Positions 1 to 9,754 of a DNA stretch of 64,000 nucleotides are shown here, one piece after another. A program made the translations under genes and the position numbers. The stretch lies in NCBI RefSeq assembly GCF_037975245.1, contig NC_092565.1:15095499-15159498 (forward strand), read 5' to 3'. Position 1 is the stretch's first letter. Each line of letters opens with the position of its first letter. The notes beneath the pieces were generated by a model. The model was not told where the DNA came from, made no database searches, and worked only from the letters and a program-made list of their open reading frames with translations. The stretch is from Apostichopus japonicus (taxonomy: Eukaryota; Echinodermata; Holothuroidea; Aspidochirotida; Stichopodidae).

Positions 1-425
1 CATCCCAGGATTCATCCCAGGATTCAGATTCATCCCAGGATTCATCACAGGATTCTGAAACTATCACAGGATTCATCCCAGGATTCAGATTCATCCCAGG
101 ATTCATCACAGGATTCATCCCAGGATTCATCACAGGAATCATCCCAGGAATCAGATTCATCCCAGGATTCATCCCAGGATTCATCCCAGGATTCATCCCA
201 GGATTCTGAGGATGAATCTGAATCCTGGGATGAATCCTGTGATAGCTTCAGAATCCTGTGATGAATCCGGGGATGAATCTGAATCCTGGGATGAATCCTG
301 TGATAGATTCAGAATCCTGGGATGAATCCTGTGATGAATCCTGGGATGAATCCTGTGATGAATCCTGGGATGAATCCTGTGATGAATCCTGGGATGAATC
401 CTGTGATGAATCCTGGGATAGCTTC
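1..425. repeat. 12-bp minisatellite with orientation reversal
   Basis: The tract is made of a 12-bp unit, GGATTCATCCCA alternating with GGATTCATCACA, with a few degenerate units. From 1 to about 206 the unit reads on the plus strand; from about 220 to 425 the same unit reads as its reverse complement. The junction is a perfect 20-bp inverted repeat (187-206 and 220-239) around a 13-nt spacer. Open frames on both strands (SQDS-type and DESWDESC-type repeats) simply follow from the 12-bp period and are not taken as genes. The array may continue beyond the left edge. Confidence 0.9.
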
Positions 426-619
426 AGGTTGGTAGGAATGCGAGTTGAGCTTAAAGTCAATGCACTGTAAACACTTACTACCTTACTACTATTATCACAC
501 TTCATTTATTATTATTAGCATGATTAAAATTTCTAAAATGTGTCGCTCGGAAAATATAATTCATACTGTGGTCATTTAAGATGATAAGTGACATAGGCCT
601 AAATACTTTTTAGTTTTAC

Positions 620-2273
620 CTGTACAATGTTTGTAAGTCCTGGATCAGTTGAATTTATTGACTCAAAATCTTTAAGAATACCACCATAAAGAAGATTTGC
701 TGAGGTATCTGAAATGGCAAAACAAATTATGAATTTAGTTTATTAGTCCAAAACTTTCAAAGCCATTTAAGTAATAGATTGTATACTACTACTAGACTAC
801 ATTGTAAACAGCATTGCTACGGGACAATATTGGATTATACTGCTAATTTTCAGGTTTTGAGGAGTCAAAAGTACTTTATTTTATGCTTAGAAACTGGGTA
901 ACTGCAATCAAAAGTATGCCCATCTGTAATGTTAAGTGATAATGGACAAGATTATTGATGGCTAAGTCTGCTAGTCTGACCACAGTGCCCAAAATGCAGC
1001 ATCTTTGAAGAATTTTGGTAAATATATAAACAGGAAGCTGCAATATCAATAGGCAGGTTTCAGTTGTTTTTCGCATACGTTATTTTCCGCTGATTACTTT
1101 CCGCTGAAAAAATTCTTCTGCGGAAAACACCTTTTTTTCACCTTCCTGTATACTATATTTTCCGCATATTTAAGGATACCAAATTCAGGCAGGATGATTA
1201 AAATAACATGAGAAAGTATCAAAGAACGTCGATAAAGGATGGTTAGACTGAGTTCATGTCAGAAAAGTTAAGCTGCTTATAATACAGAGGCTTGGGGGTG
1301 TGTAATTAGGGATTATTAAAGAAGTATGTGGTGGTCGGCCGATAAAAGGGCAAAGGAACACCCGCGTTATGAAGGATTGACTATCTAATAAAGTATTAAA
1401 ACTGCGGTCGGCGTAATGATAGTTTAAAAAAAAAGTTGTGAAAGGCGGTATCTTTGATTTTCGCTGGAAATGGCTGTATAAGTAAGGGCTGTTTTAATAG
1501 TCGAACACGCATTTTGCACCACCTTTCTTACGAGTTACATCTAAAATCATGGCCGATTTATCCTGTTACAGTTAAATCCTATCTTCTCCACCTTCCTAAA
1601 TCATTCCATGTGCCTAATCAATTCAGTAAGTTATTCTGTCCCTCCAAAAAAAAAACGTTACTTTCCGCTGAAAAAAACGTTGTTTTCCGCTGACAAATTT
1701 GTTTGCGGAAAACACCGTTTTGTTTCAGCGGAAAGTAACGTGTGCGGAACACAACGGTACCCCAATAGGCACATCTGAATTTGGGAAACGATATTCACAT
1801 TCATGTGGTAAAGACTATCATTTGCTTAAAATGACCATTAAGGAAAAAGTACAAGATTCTTGTATACTTGAAGTTAAAAAGCAGTATTAATGGAATAAAT
1901 TTACATTAAGCGGCTAGGACCTAGGCCTAGTCATAACTCGTTAGCAACCCCAGCTTGACCCAATGAAAGTTTATATGCTGGGCTAGGACTGCATGTTTTC
2001 AGTTTGCTTCTATGACTGGTTAGGGACAACATTAGTTGAAAGGCTTAAAAGCAATTGCTTACCAAATATGCCCTAGGCTAGGTCACAGTAAGCTAGGCCA
2101 GCTATAACTAACGTAAATAATGCTTACTGTACTACAAATACAATACTAATAGTAATACTAGTGTAGTAGTTAGTAATAGTAGTACTAGTAGGATATGCTA
2201 GACTGCAGGCCTAAGTTAAGCCTAACGTTAATAACTACTCCTAGGCTAGTCTGCAGAACTCACCGGCCATCAT
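620..2273 (-). CDS. Possible 5' exons of an unrecognised minus-strand gene
   Basis: Two candidate exons read leftwards. Exon 1, 2273 down to 2264, encodes Met-Met-Ala plus one base and is followed by a good donor GTGAGT. Exon 2, 708 down to 620, is preceded by TTTCAG, is open in the only frame compatible with exon 1 (phase 1), encodes about 30 residues including LLYGGILKDFESIN, and ends CAG before GTAAAA. The remaining exons would lie left of the window. I do not recognise the protein. If real, the gene diverges from ccdc172, whose ATG is 354 bp away, so they would share a promoter. The exons are very short and chance cannot be excluded; a shorter or different first exon is also possible. Confidence 0.35.
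1079..1745. repeat. TTTCCGCTGAAA-rich foldback element
   Basis: The motif TTTCCGC(TGAAA) and its complement recur at 1085-1130 and densely at 1655-1745. The second cluster forms a hairpin: 1655-1673 and 1723-1741 are perfect 19-bp inverted arms. Inside them a second imperfect stem is formed by TGTTTTCCGC and GCGGAAAACA. The first cluster matches the outer part of the second, so the two could be the ends of one foldback transposon about 670 bp long. No target-site duplication was identified. Confidence 0.45.
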
Positions 2274-2626
2274 GATATACAAGATAATTAAAATATAATA
2301 CATATTTGGCAAATAGCACTCGGGCCGGTACGCCCGAAGCTCAACCTTCAGAATCCACTATAAACTAGGAGTACCACGGTTGCTGAGGTTTCGTTTTGTA
2401 CACTCAAATTCACATGATTGTTGTATGGACCGTGGATTCTGTCCTGAACTACAAAACGACTTTTAGCAAGTTGAAACTTTTTAGATTAATACTAGTACTA
2501 CTGTCGTCTGCATTTTCCTGACAGACTAGCTGCGCTAGGCTATTCGGTCAAAGTAATCGTGTGCTAAAGTCGATCGTGAATTCGCGATACATTTTTAAGG
2601 CCAATTAAACTAAAGTCATTCTTGTA
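2274..2626. promoter_or_regulatory. Putative bidirectional promoter upstream of ccdc172
   Basis: This stretch separates the ccdc172 ATG (2627, plus) from the candidate divergent ATG (2273, minus). It holds no TATA box that I can see. It does hold interleaved inverted repeats (2349-2358 with 2432-2441, and 2392-2400 with 2450-2458). Assignment as a promoter is by position only. Confidence 0.3.
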
Positions 2627-5600
2627 ATGGAAATGAATTTGAACGATTTTTTTGTCCAACTGTTCGAGTCTGAGAAGAGGGCAAAGCAACGGAAAGAGCA
2701 ACTGTCGGAAAGTTAGTGTCTAGGCATTGCCTACCTTCATTAATCATCACACAGTGCTTTTGTTGAAACTAGCCTAGTACCAGTACCATTACTTAAGTAA
2801 GGACCTAGGCATAGCCTATGCTAGCGTCAGTCAACCGCCAAAACACTATAGACTCAGGCTAGGAATAAGTTACTGTAACTTAGGCCAATTAACGCGAAGC
2901 CTTGCTATCTCTAGTAAAAGTCTCTTTAAGGGGCTCCTCAAAGACACAATAGGCTAGGAGTTCTTAAATAATGTTAGTTGTAACTCAAATTCTTACCAAG
3001 AACTTAGTAGTGGTAGCACCATAGGTATAGGCTACACCTAACTTTACTTATGTAGAAATAAATTGCACAAGTCATTGGCCCTAGCCTACATCATATTTGT
3101 TGATGTTTCTTGTTCAAGTTCTTTCTTTTCATAGGGTCCTTGGTGGGGAATTTGCTACAATGGGAGATGATCCGACTTTTCATCCCTCCTGAACCATTCT
3201 TTTTATACTAACAGTAACAAGCCCCCCCCCCCCCTTAACCACCACAACCTTAAGTGCTATTAAAAAAAAACATATATATACTTATATGAAAAATGCAACT
3301 TTATGCTGTAACCTTATTTTATTTTATTACATGCAGTTCAAAAAGATATCAAAGACACAGAAATTAAAATAACAGAAGCCAGGGAAGAGCAAATAAATCT
3401 GAAAGGACAGTTGGCTGTGAAAGTAAGTTTGGGACAAAAATTTAAGTTTACTTGTTAGTCTATAGCTAGCTTATTTTGTTATTTAGATTCAAAGTTCATG
3501 CTATTCCAGTTCTTGCTTTACAGAGATTAACAGAGATCAACAAAACGACAGTCATGTTTTCATCACTTTTTTCAATAGATTTGTTTAAGAGTAGATTTGA
3601 TGATATCAATGATTGTGTATTGCCAAGTGGTTTGCTGTGTACAAGTGAATATTAGCTTGATATATTATAGTCCAACTCCAATGTAAAAGAAGAATGTGAA
3701 ATGGTTATTTTGTTCTTATAGTTATTCTCATTTTCAAAATATTAGCCTTTAAAATATGATAAATCCATGGAAAGCTCCTTCAAGAAGGCTAACTTAATAA
3801 TGATGGTGGCTCCATAGTGCAGGTCCTTAATGTAACTCCATTGTTACAAAAAAACATAAAATCATCCAAAATATGTCCATTTTACTTTGTGAAAAGCAGA
3901 GCATTCAATAACCACTTGTCCTTGACATATTTGTGATGCATTGTATTGATGTTATTTGAGGGAGTAAAAAGTGTAATGATTTTCTTTTGAAGTTTTTGTT
4001 GCATCTGAGCAACTGGTCTGATGGTCTCTGTCTTATACTTAATAGTACAACCACTTTAGTTGATGTACTTAGAGGGTCATTTCCTCAAAAGCTAATTGTT
4101 ATTGAATGGTCTCCAACTTCATTGTTCCATTCATAACAATCGCCAAGATCTTAGGTACAACAGTAGTTTATTTCCTTTTCCTTCAAACAATAAATGTGAC
4201 TGGAAAGCATAAGATATACTAAATATGCTTTTCACATAACCTACCCTTGTTTTTCATTAGAATTTTGGATTCACTTGGTACATTTTTTACAACCTAAGAT
4301 TTTAAAATGTCATACAGTGAAATTTTTCTACATGGTATTTCCAGCTTCAAAAGCTTTCTGAAGAAGAAATAAATTTGAAATGGATTAGCAAGAAAGAATC
4401 CACCATGAAAATGCAACTTGATGAATTACAAAAAAAGATATGCCAGCAGGGTTCAATAAAGGTAAATATAAGGGAGTATTGAAAATATTAATTTAAAAAT
4501 TTGTCACACACTAGCAGACAGAAAAATCTCCCTGATACTGCTTTATTTATGTCGTGAAGTGTGGGAAACATACATTTGCTTCCATGAAAATGGTTCTTAC
4601 CATCAACCATATTAAATGTGTTTTTAGAAGTAATTCTTTGGGTACTGAGATTTTAGTGCATGAGGAATTGAAAGTGTCCATCAACATAAATACATTGGCC
4701 TATTTGGCCCTTGAATTAATTATGAGGACACATTTTCACAATGTCACACAAGGGGATCATCAGTCTTGATATAATATACTTTTAATCTCAGTGGTTAGTT
4801 AATTCATTAATTGCCCTTTAATTTTCATCAAAATTCCATTAATTTAGGACAAGCTCAAGGAGAGTTACAAAAAGAAACAAGAAGACTTCATGGTTCAAGC
4901 AGGAGAATTTGTCTCAAATTTTGGGCTTTCTTTTAATGGCAAAAAAATCAGGGAAACTGAAGCCAGTGAAAGACTTGAATTATTGCAAAAAGATGAAGAA
5001 ATTCTTTCAAAAGGTGAGCCCTTATTTTTTACATAAAATCAGCTCTAATCCCAAGATAGTAATGGAGAAATGAAAAGAAATAATTAACTGACAATTAGTT
5101 GAAAATCAAAATTCTGGAAGTCATCAAGTGAATAAGCTTTCTCATTTCTACAGAGCTTCAACAACTGAGAAACAAACAAAGAGAATCATGTGATATTGAA
5201 GAAGAGAAATCTGCCATCATGGAGGAAGTCAGAGCTTACAGAAAGAGGCTGAAAGGTGCTGTTATATATTAATAAGCAACTTAATCAAGTTTAATATACA
5301 CTTTGATGGGTCCTTTTTATATTTAGCTTATATTTTAGTGTTACTGTTAGCTCATTGGAGGGACGGGGATGTGCCTGTGGTTCTTAGCAGCCCCCACCCC
5401 CACATACACACATATATTTGATTTTTGTTTAGCACAATATTTTATCCATTTTTAGATTTGGAAGCTAAATTAGCATCAGCAAAGACCAGAACTACAGAAA
5501 TATATGGAGAAAAACAACAGCTTGCTAAGAAACCTGAAAATGGCCAAGAATTCAAGAGGTATCTATCAGTTTAGTTGATGGTGAATTGCAAGTGTTAGAA

Positions 5601-8600
5601 AGCCAACAGAAGCTTGTTTGAAACCATAGCTATGCATAGATCTTAGAGGAAGACTGCCTTATAACAATTCATCTCCTGTCAAAAAGTGATCGGAGAATTG
5701 CAAGACAGGCACATAATTTTAGCACCAATTCTCGCTCAAGGGATCAATTCTTAATATCCCCATCTGACTGACAAATGTACCCCAGCATCTGACCACTTTC
5801 TCAAGTACTAATACTAAGCCTATCCAACTTTCCTGCTGACTTTTAAGTGGGTGCAGACTGTTGCCTATTTCATATTTAGAACCTGAGTGTTTAATCAGTT
5901 TTTGGGAGGTGGAACTCAGGTTAATTTTTAAGATTGTGAAGATGGTATAACCTGAAGACAATAGGTCAATAAAGTATCATATTCATGCAAAGTTTTCACA
6001 AGAGCAGTCTGTTATAATGTGGGCTTCTTCCAGAAAGATTCAGATTCCTGAACATACTTTAACAATATATTTGCATCTTTTGAAATGACCTTTAGACTAC
6101 AACAAGAATTGGGAGTTTGCAGAAGAGATTCATTAGAGGGACTTTGTCAAGCACTTCAACTTGAGCTAAATCGTCTGCAGAGACAAGTCTGGCAGAAGAG
6201 AATTCAGAGACCAATGGTGGCTGTACCACCAACAAGTTTACAACAACCTCCACCAACTGGTATACCAAAATTCATGCCACAGAGGAAATGTAATACATAT
6301 GCACGATATGAAATGACTAAACCAACTGCCTCAAATGTAAGAGAGATAAAAACATATTTCTCTACAGCATATATATATTTTATATGTATGAATATATATA
6401 CATATCTGATGATCGCGCACAGACGTGAAACTCTAGTAACAATGTGCTGTAGGTTAATATATACGTATACTATATAATGTACTTGCTCTACTTCTATGTT
6501 TTGAGCACTTTTGCAGCAGGAAGTGAGCAAATTAATCTTTGTAATATATATCTATATATATAACATATATACATATATAAATAAATATAAATATGTATGA
6601 CTCATCTGTGTTTAATATTAACATTAATGTTTTTATTATCATTTGAAGCTTATTGCTTTATCTTCCATTGTTCATACCAAAAAAAAAATTGCCATGCTAC
6701 AAGGAACAGATCTCAACACATTTGAAAACGGCAAACGTCATATAAACTATTAGGTTTACATAGTCCTGTATATGTTGCTTTTCCTGCATAAATAGTGTGT
6801 GCTGAAACAGCGTCCATCGGATGGCTCAAAGGTGACAGAGTCTGGCGAGTTGGATAGTAAGCAGCTAACACCACCCCCAGGTTTGTCATCAAACAAGGAT
6901 AAGTTTCATGAAGAGGAAACAGACCAGAAAACTGAAATAGCAAATATTGCAGAGGTAAACTTTCCTTTCCTTTTTTCTCACTGGAAAATGAATATTGTAA
7001 ATGCCATGATGTATTAATCACTAATCAAAATCATCAATAGATTTGTGATTAATATGTGGGAACACAGAAACGTTTAGGTGATGGCGTTCTGTAACGTACA
7101 TATCAGAGTCACTAAAGAGGTTGGTAGCCAAAATTTCTTCAATTATGTAATATTCAAATACCATTATTTGTGCAATGCATGATTCAAGGTTCTTCGTCAA
7201 CTATTAACCAATGTATGACTTCTATCATTACTAATACAGGTGCGTATCCAGGGGGGGGGGCGTTGGGGGCGCGCGCCCCCCAGGTAAGAAAAAGAGGAGA
7301 GAAAAAAAGAGAAGAAAAAAGGGAAAAGGAGGGGGAAAAAAGAAAAGGAGGAGAGAAAGGAAGGGAAAAGAAAAAGAAAAAGGAGAGAAAAAGGAGAAAG
7401 GGAGGGAGTAGAAGATAGCCAAGACTTCGGGAAGAGAAAGAGGAACAGTCATAGTTAAAGAACTGATCCCTATTATATACACAGGGTAGCCAGTGACAGA
7501 TCAAGGATTACGGAGGGGGTGTGCACCTCACCCTACCCCTTACACCAACAACTCCATTTTTGACGTTTTTTCCCCTCTCTCACTAATGTATCTATATAAA
7601 TACTATATATGGTCTATCATACATGATGCATTTCGGGAAGGGGCGACCGCCCCCTTCCCGAGCAAATTTTCTTTATGACATCGCTAGTAATTTCAAAATA
7701 GACAATGCTTATAGGTGCAACTTACAAGGCCTGGGAAGTGTCATTTCCAGCGATCTGGGAGGCATTTTCGGCCAAAATTTTTCTTGTACGCTTCGCGCCA
7801 ACACATGGTGGCGCTTCGCTTAGATAGTTTGCATACAGGCTTCGCCCCTCCCTTGGCAATTACTCGCTACACGCCTGTTCGAATTTGTAAAGCAAAGAGC
7901 AGATATAACATCATATCAGTGAGCATTGAAATGCCTGTTCCACGATGAACAGCCTCAAAAACTGTCTATGTGTGTAGTCGAAGGCGTAGCCCAATTGGAT
8001 TTGGGGCTGTAACGGCCCGCGCGTTCAACATATCGATGCCAATATCATATAAGCAAGCATCGGTCATTACATTGCATGGCATCGTGTACCGCACGGTCCG
8101 TGAAAGTAGCACAGTATACCGCCGGATGCTAATGTAAACAACCAAATGTCTTATGTAGATGGAGAAAAAGCATACAGATCCATATATGTCAAACTCCCTT
8201 TTACAGTAGTAATGTCGGCCAATCTTAGAACTTTATTTTAATTACCAAGGAGATCATTTTTAAGCTATTCATTGCTATTTATTTTTCTCTCAGTAGGTGC
8301 CCGAAAAAAATGGGGAAAAAATGGTTGCGGGGCGGGGGGTGGGGGCTGCAGCCCTGCCTCCTACGGGACCTACGCCTATGTGTGTAGTGTTCGGTTTCGA
8401 TATACCTGTTATCGGAAATATCTGCTATTTTTCATTTCCTTCAACCAAGTTTTATAATAGCCGTTATAAGAGATTTTAATATTTCTACACCAATAAATTA
8501 ACTGTCGGAATTTTCGACAATTTCCTCACCAACATTCTTCATCATACTTTCCTCTACTCGTGCAATTTGTACCTGTCTATTAGGGGTTCAAGGAGGTTTT

Positions 8601-9754
8601 TCCCTATTGGTTGTCCATAGATTGAATTTTGTGCAACATTATGGGTATGTTTTGAAGTGATTTTTATTCACGAGAAATGTGAATTTTCAAATTCTCAACA
8701 AATAATGGGCTTAAAACCTTGAAAAGTGGGGCTTTCGGATATTGTGGGCCGTGACGTAGAATTGCCTACAAAAGCAATGATCCATAGGACATGCAATGAG
8801 GTCGAACATGATGTGTGACTGGTGACAATCTTCAAAAAGGTTATGGATGGAAAAAAAATTGAGAAATACTTGGTTCTCAGGCAAAAGTGTACATTTGGTT
8901 GGTCATTTTCAAGCCCGAGAAGTGTCATTTCCGGTGGTCTGGGGGGTATCAAAACAAGAAATTTTCTTGTACGCTCCGCGCCAGCCGATGGTGGCGCTCC
9001 GCTTAGATAGTAATTCGCGCCCCCCGGGTTAGAAAATTCTGGATACGCGCCTGTAATATCACACACGGTTCATTAACAATTCATTAACATTATCATATAT
9101 CAACATCTGTTGTCAATCATTTCCTTTCATTACAATCTTAGGAAGCAGCATTTCTTGAAGAAATATTTATTAGCGATGATGAGCTGACAACAGCTGATGA
9201 TGCTGAAGGAAAGAGAGCTGCCTCTGATAATCGGTGAGCAATTAGCATGTAACTTTTATGAAATGACCAGTGCTATATTAAATATGAGGAATTGGCAGTG
9301 TACATTGCTGAATCGACATTAGATATTGCTGAAAACGAGGATGCCAGACATTATATTTTCCATGCACATTGGATCTGTAACTAGTTTAAATGATGGTATG
9401 ACCTTTGACCTAGCAAATCTAATGTGGCAGTGACCTATTGTATGTTTTTGCCAGCTGTCTTTTCTGTACTTCTCAAGACTATGCCAACCATTTTCTGTTG
9501 TACGTAATAATCACCATAGTAGGCAGGGCCTATTATTAGCATTACCTCATAGGACCTTTCAGTATACATAAAGTGTGGCTTTGAGCATTGCAAATTAACA
9601 CCTTGGAGGTGTGACTTAATCTCTAGCTGTTTCATTCATGTATTAAGAGTCATCAACACAGCTGCTCCTCAAATCATTAAGAGAAAACCTTTGATATTCG
9701 TTAGTTTTTAATTTCAGTTTACCTCAGAGGGCAAAGAGGGTTCGCTTCCAGTGA
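2627..9754 (+). CDS. Coiled-coil domain-containing protein 172 orthologue, 10 exons
   Basis: Exons: 2627-2711, 3337-3422, 4345-4461, 4848-5013, 5154-5255, 5456-5558, 6096-6336, 6811-6954, 9142-9233, 9718-9754. Each junction has GT-AG and the phases join without a break, giving 390 aa. Residues about 14-256 are almost entirely heptad-rich coiled coil. Around residues 211-256 a KPENGQEF...RLQQEL...D.LE...ALQLEL pattern matches the C-terminal part of vertebrate CCDC172 as I remember it, and the N-terminal LF..SE start also fits. CCDC172 is a sperm-flagellum/testis protein reported to bind tektin-2, so a structural role in sperm or cilia is expected. Vertebrate CCDC172 is about 258 aa. Here exons 7-10 add about 134 residues that are proline-rich, then acidic, then basic, ending RAKRVRFQ. 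Exon 1 is chosen because its ATG is the only one giving phase 1 into exon 2. Confidence 0.85.
7283..7432 (+). repeat. Polypurine tract
   Basis: About 150 bp made almost only of A and G in the form GGGAAAAGG and AAAAGAAAAAGG, directly after the G-run at the left end of the hAT-like composite. It may be part of that element. Confidence 0.85.
7979..8380 (-). mobile_element. hAT-type MITE with 8-bp target duplication
   Basis: The element begins CGAAGGCGTAG and ends CTACGCCTATG, imperfect terminal inverted repeats. It is flanked on both sides by TGTGTAGT (7971-7978 and 8381-8388), an exact 8-bp target-site duplication typical of hAT transposons. Internal blocks (GGGGCTGTAACG at the left, CAGTAGGTGCCCGAAAAA near the right) match, in the opposite orientation, the MITE at 47719-48102. 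No coding capacity. Confidence 0.75.

Larger units (their letters stand above)
6955..9141. mobile_element. Nested hAT-like MITEs filling ccdc172 intron 8
   Basis: A composite runs from 7237 to 9053. It starts CAGGTGCGTATCCAG (7237-7251) and ends CTGGATACGCGCCTG (9039-9053), inverted repeats with one mismatch, flanked by TAATA on both sides. Inside it, 7726-7830 and 8913-9013 are about 100-bp diverged copies of one sequence (GTGTCATTTCC ... GGTGGCGCT.CGCTTAGATAGT), each followed by a similar right end. This suggests two members of one family lie here. A separate MITE is nested at 7979-8380. Short frames here encode glycine-rich strings and no transposase, so the elements are non-autonomous. 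Confidence 0.6.

Noticed and set aside
248-505. Open frames with SQDSSQDS or DESWDESC repeats on both strands
   Set aside because: They are a direct result of a 12-bp minisatellite, lack splice or start context, and occur on both strands at once.
7170-9066. Glycine/proline-rich frames such as GAYPGGGALGARAP
   Set aside because: They lie in MITE ends with G- and C-runs; no transposase or other domain is visible.
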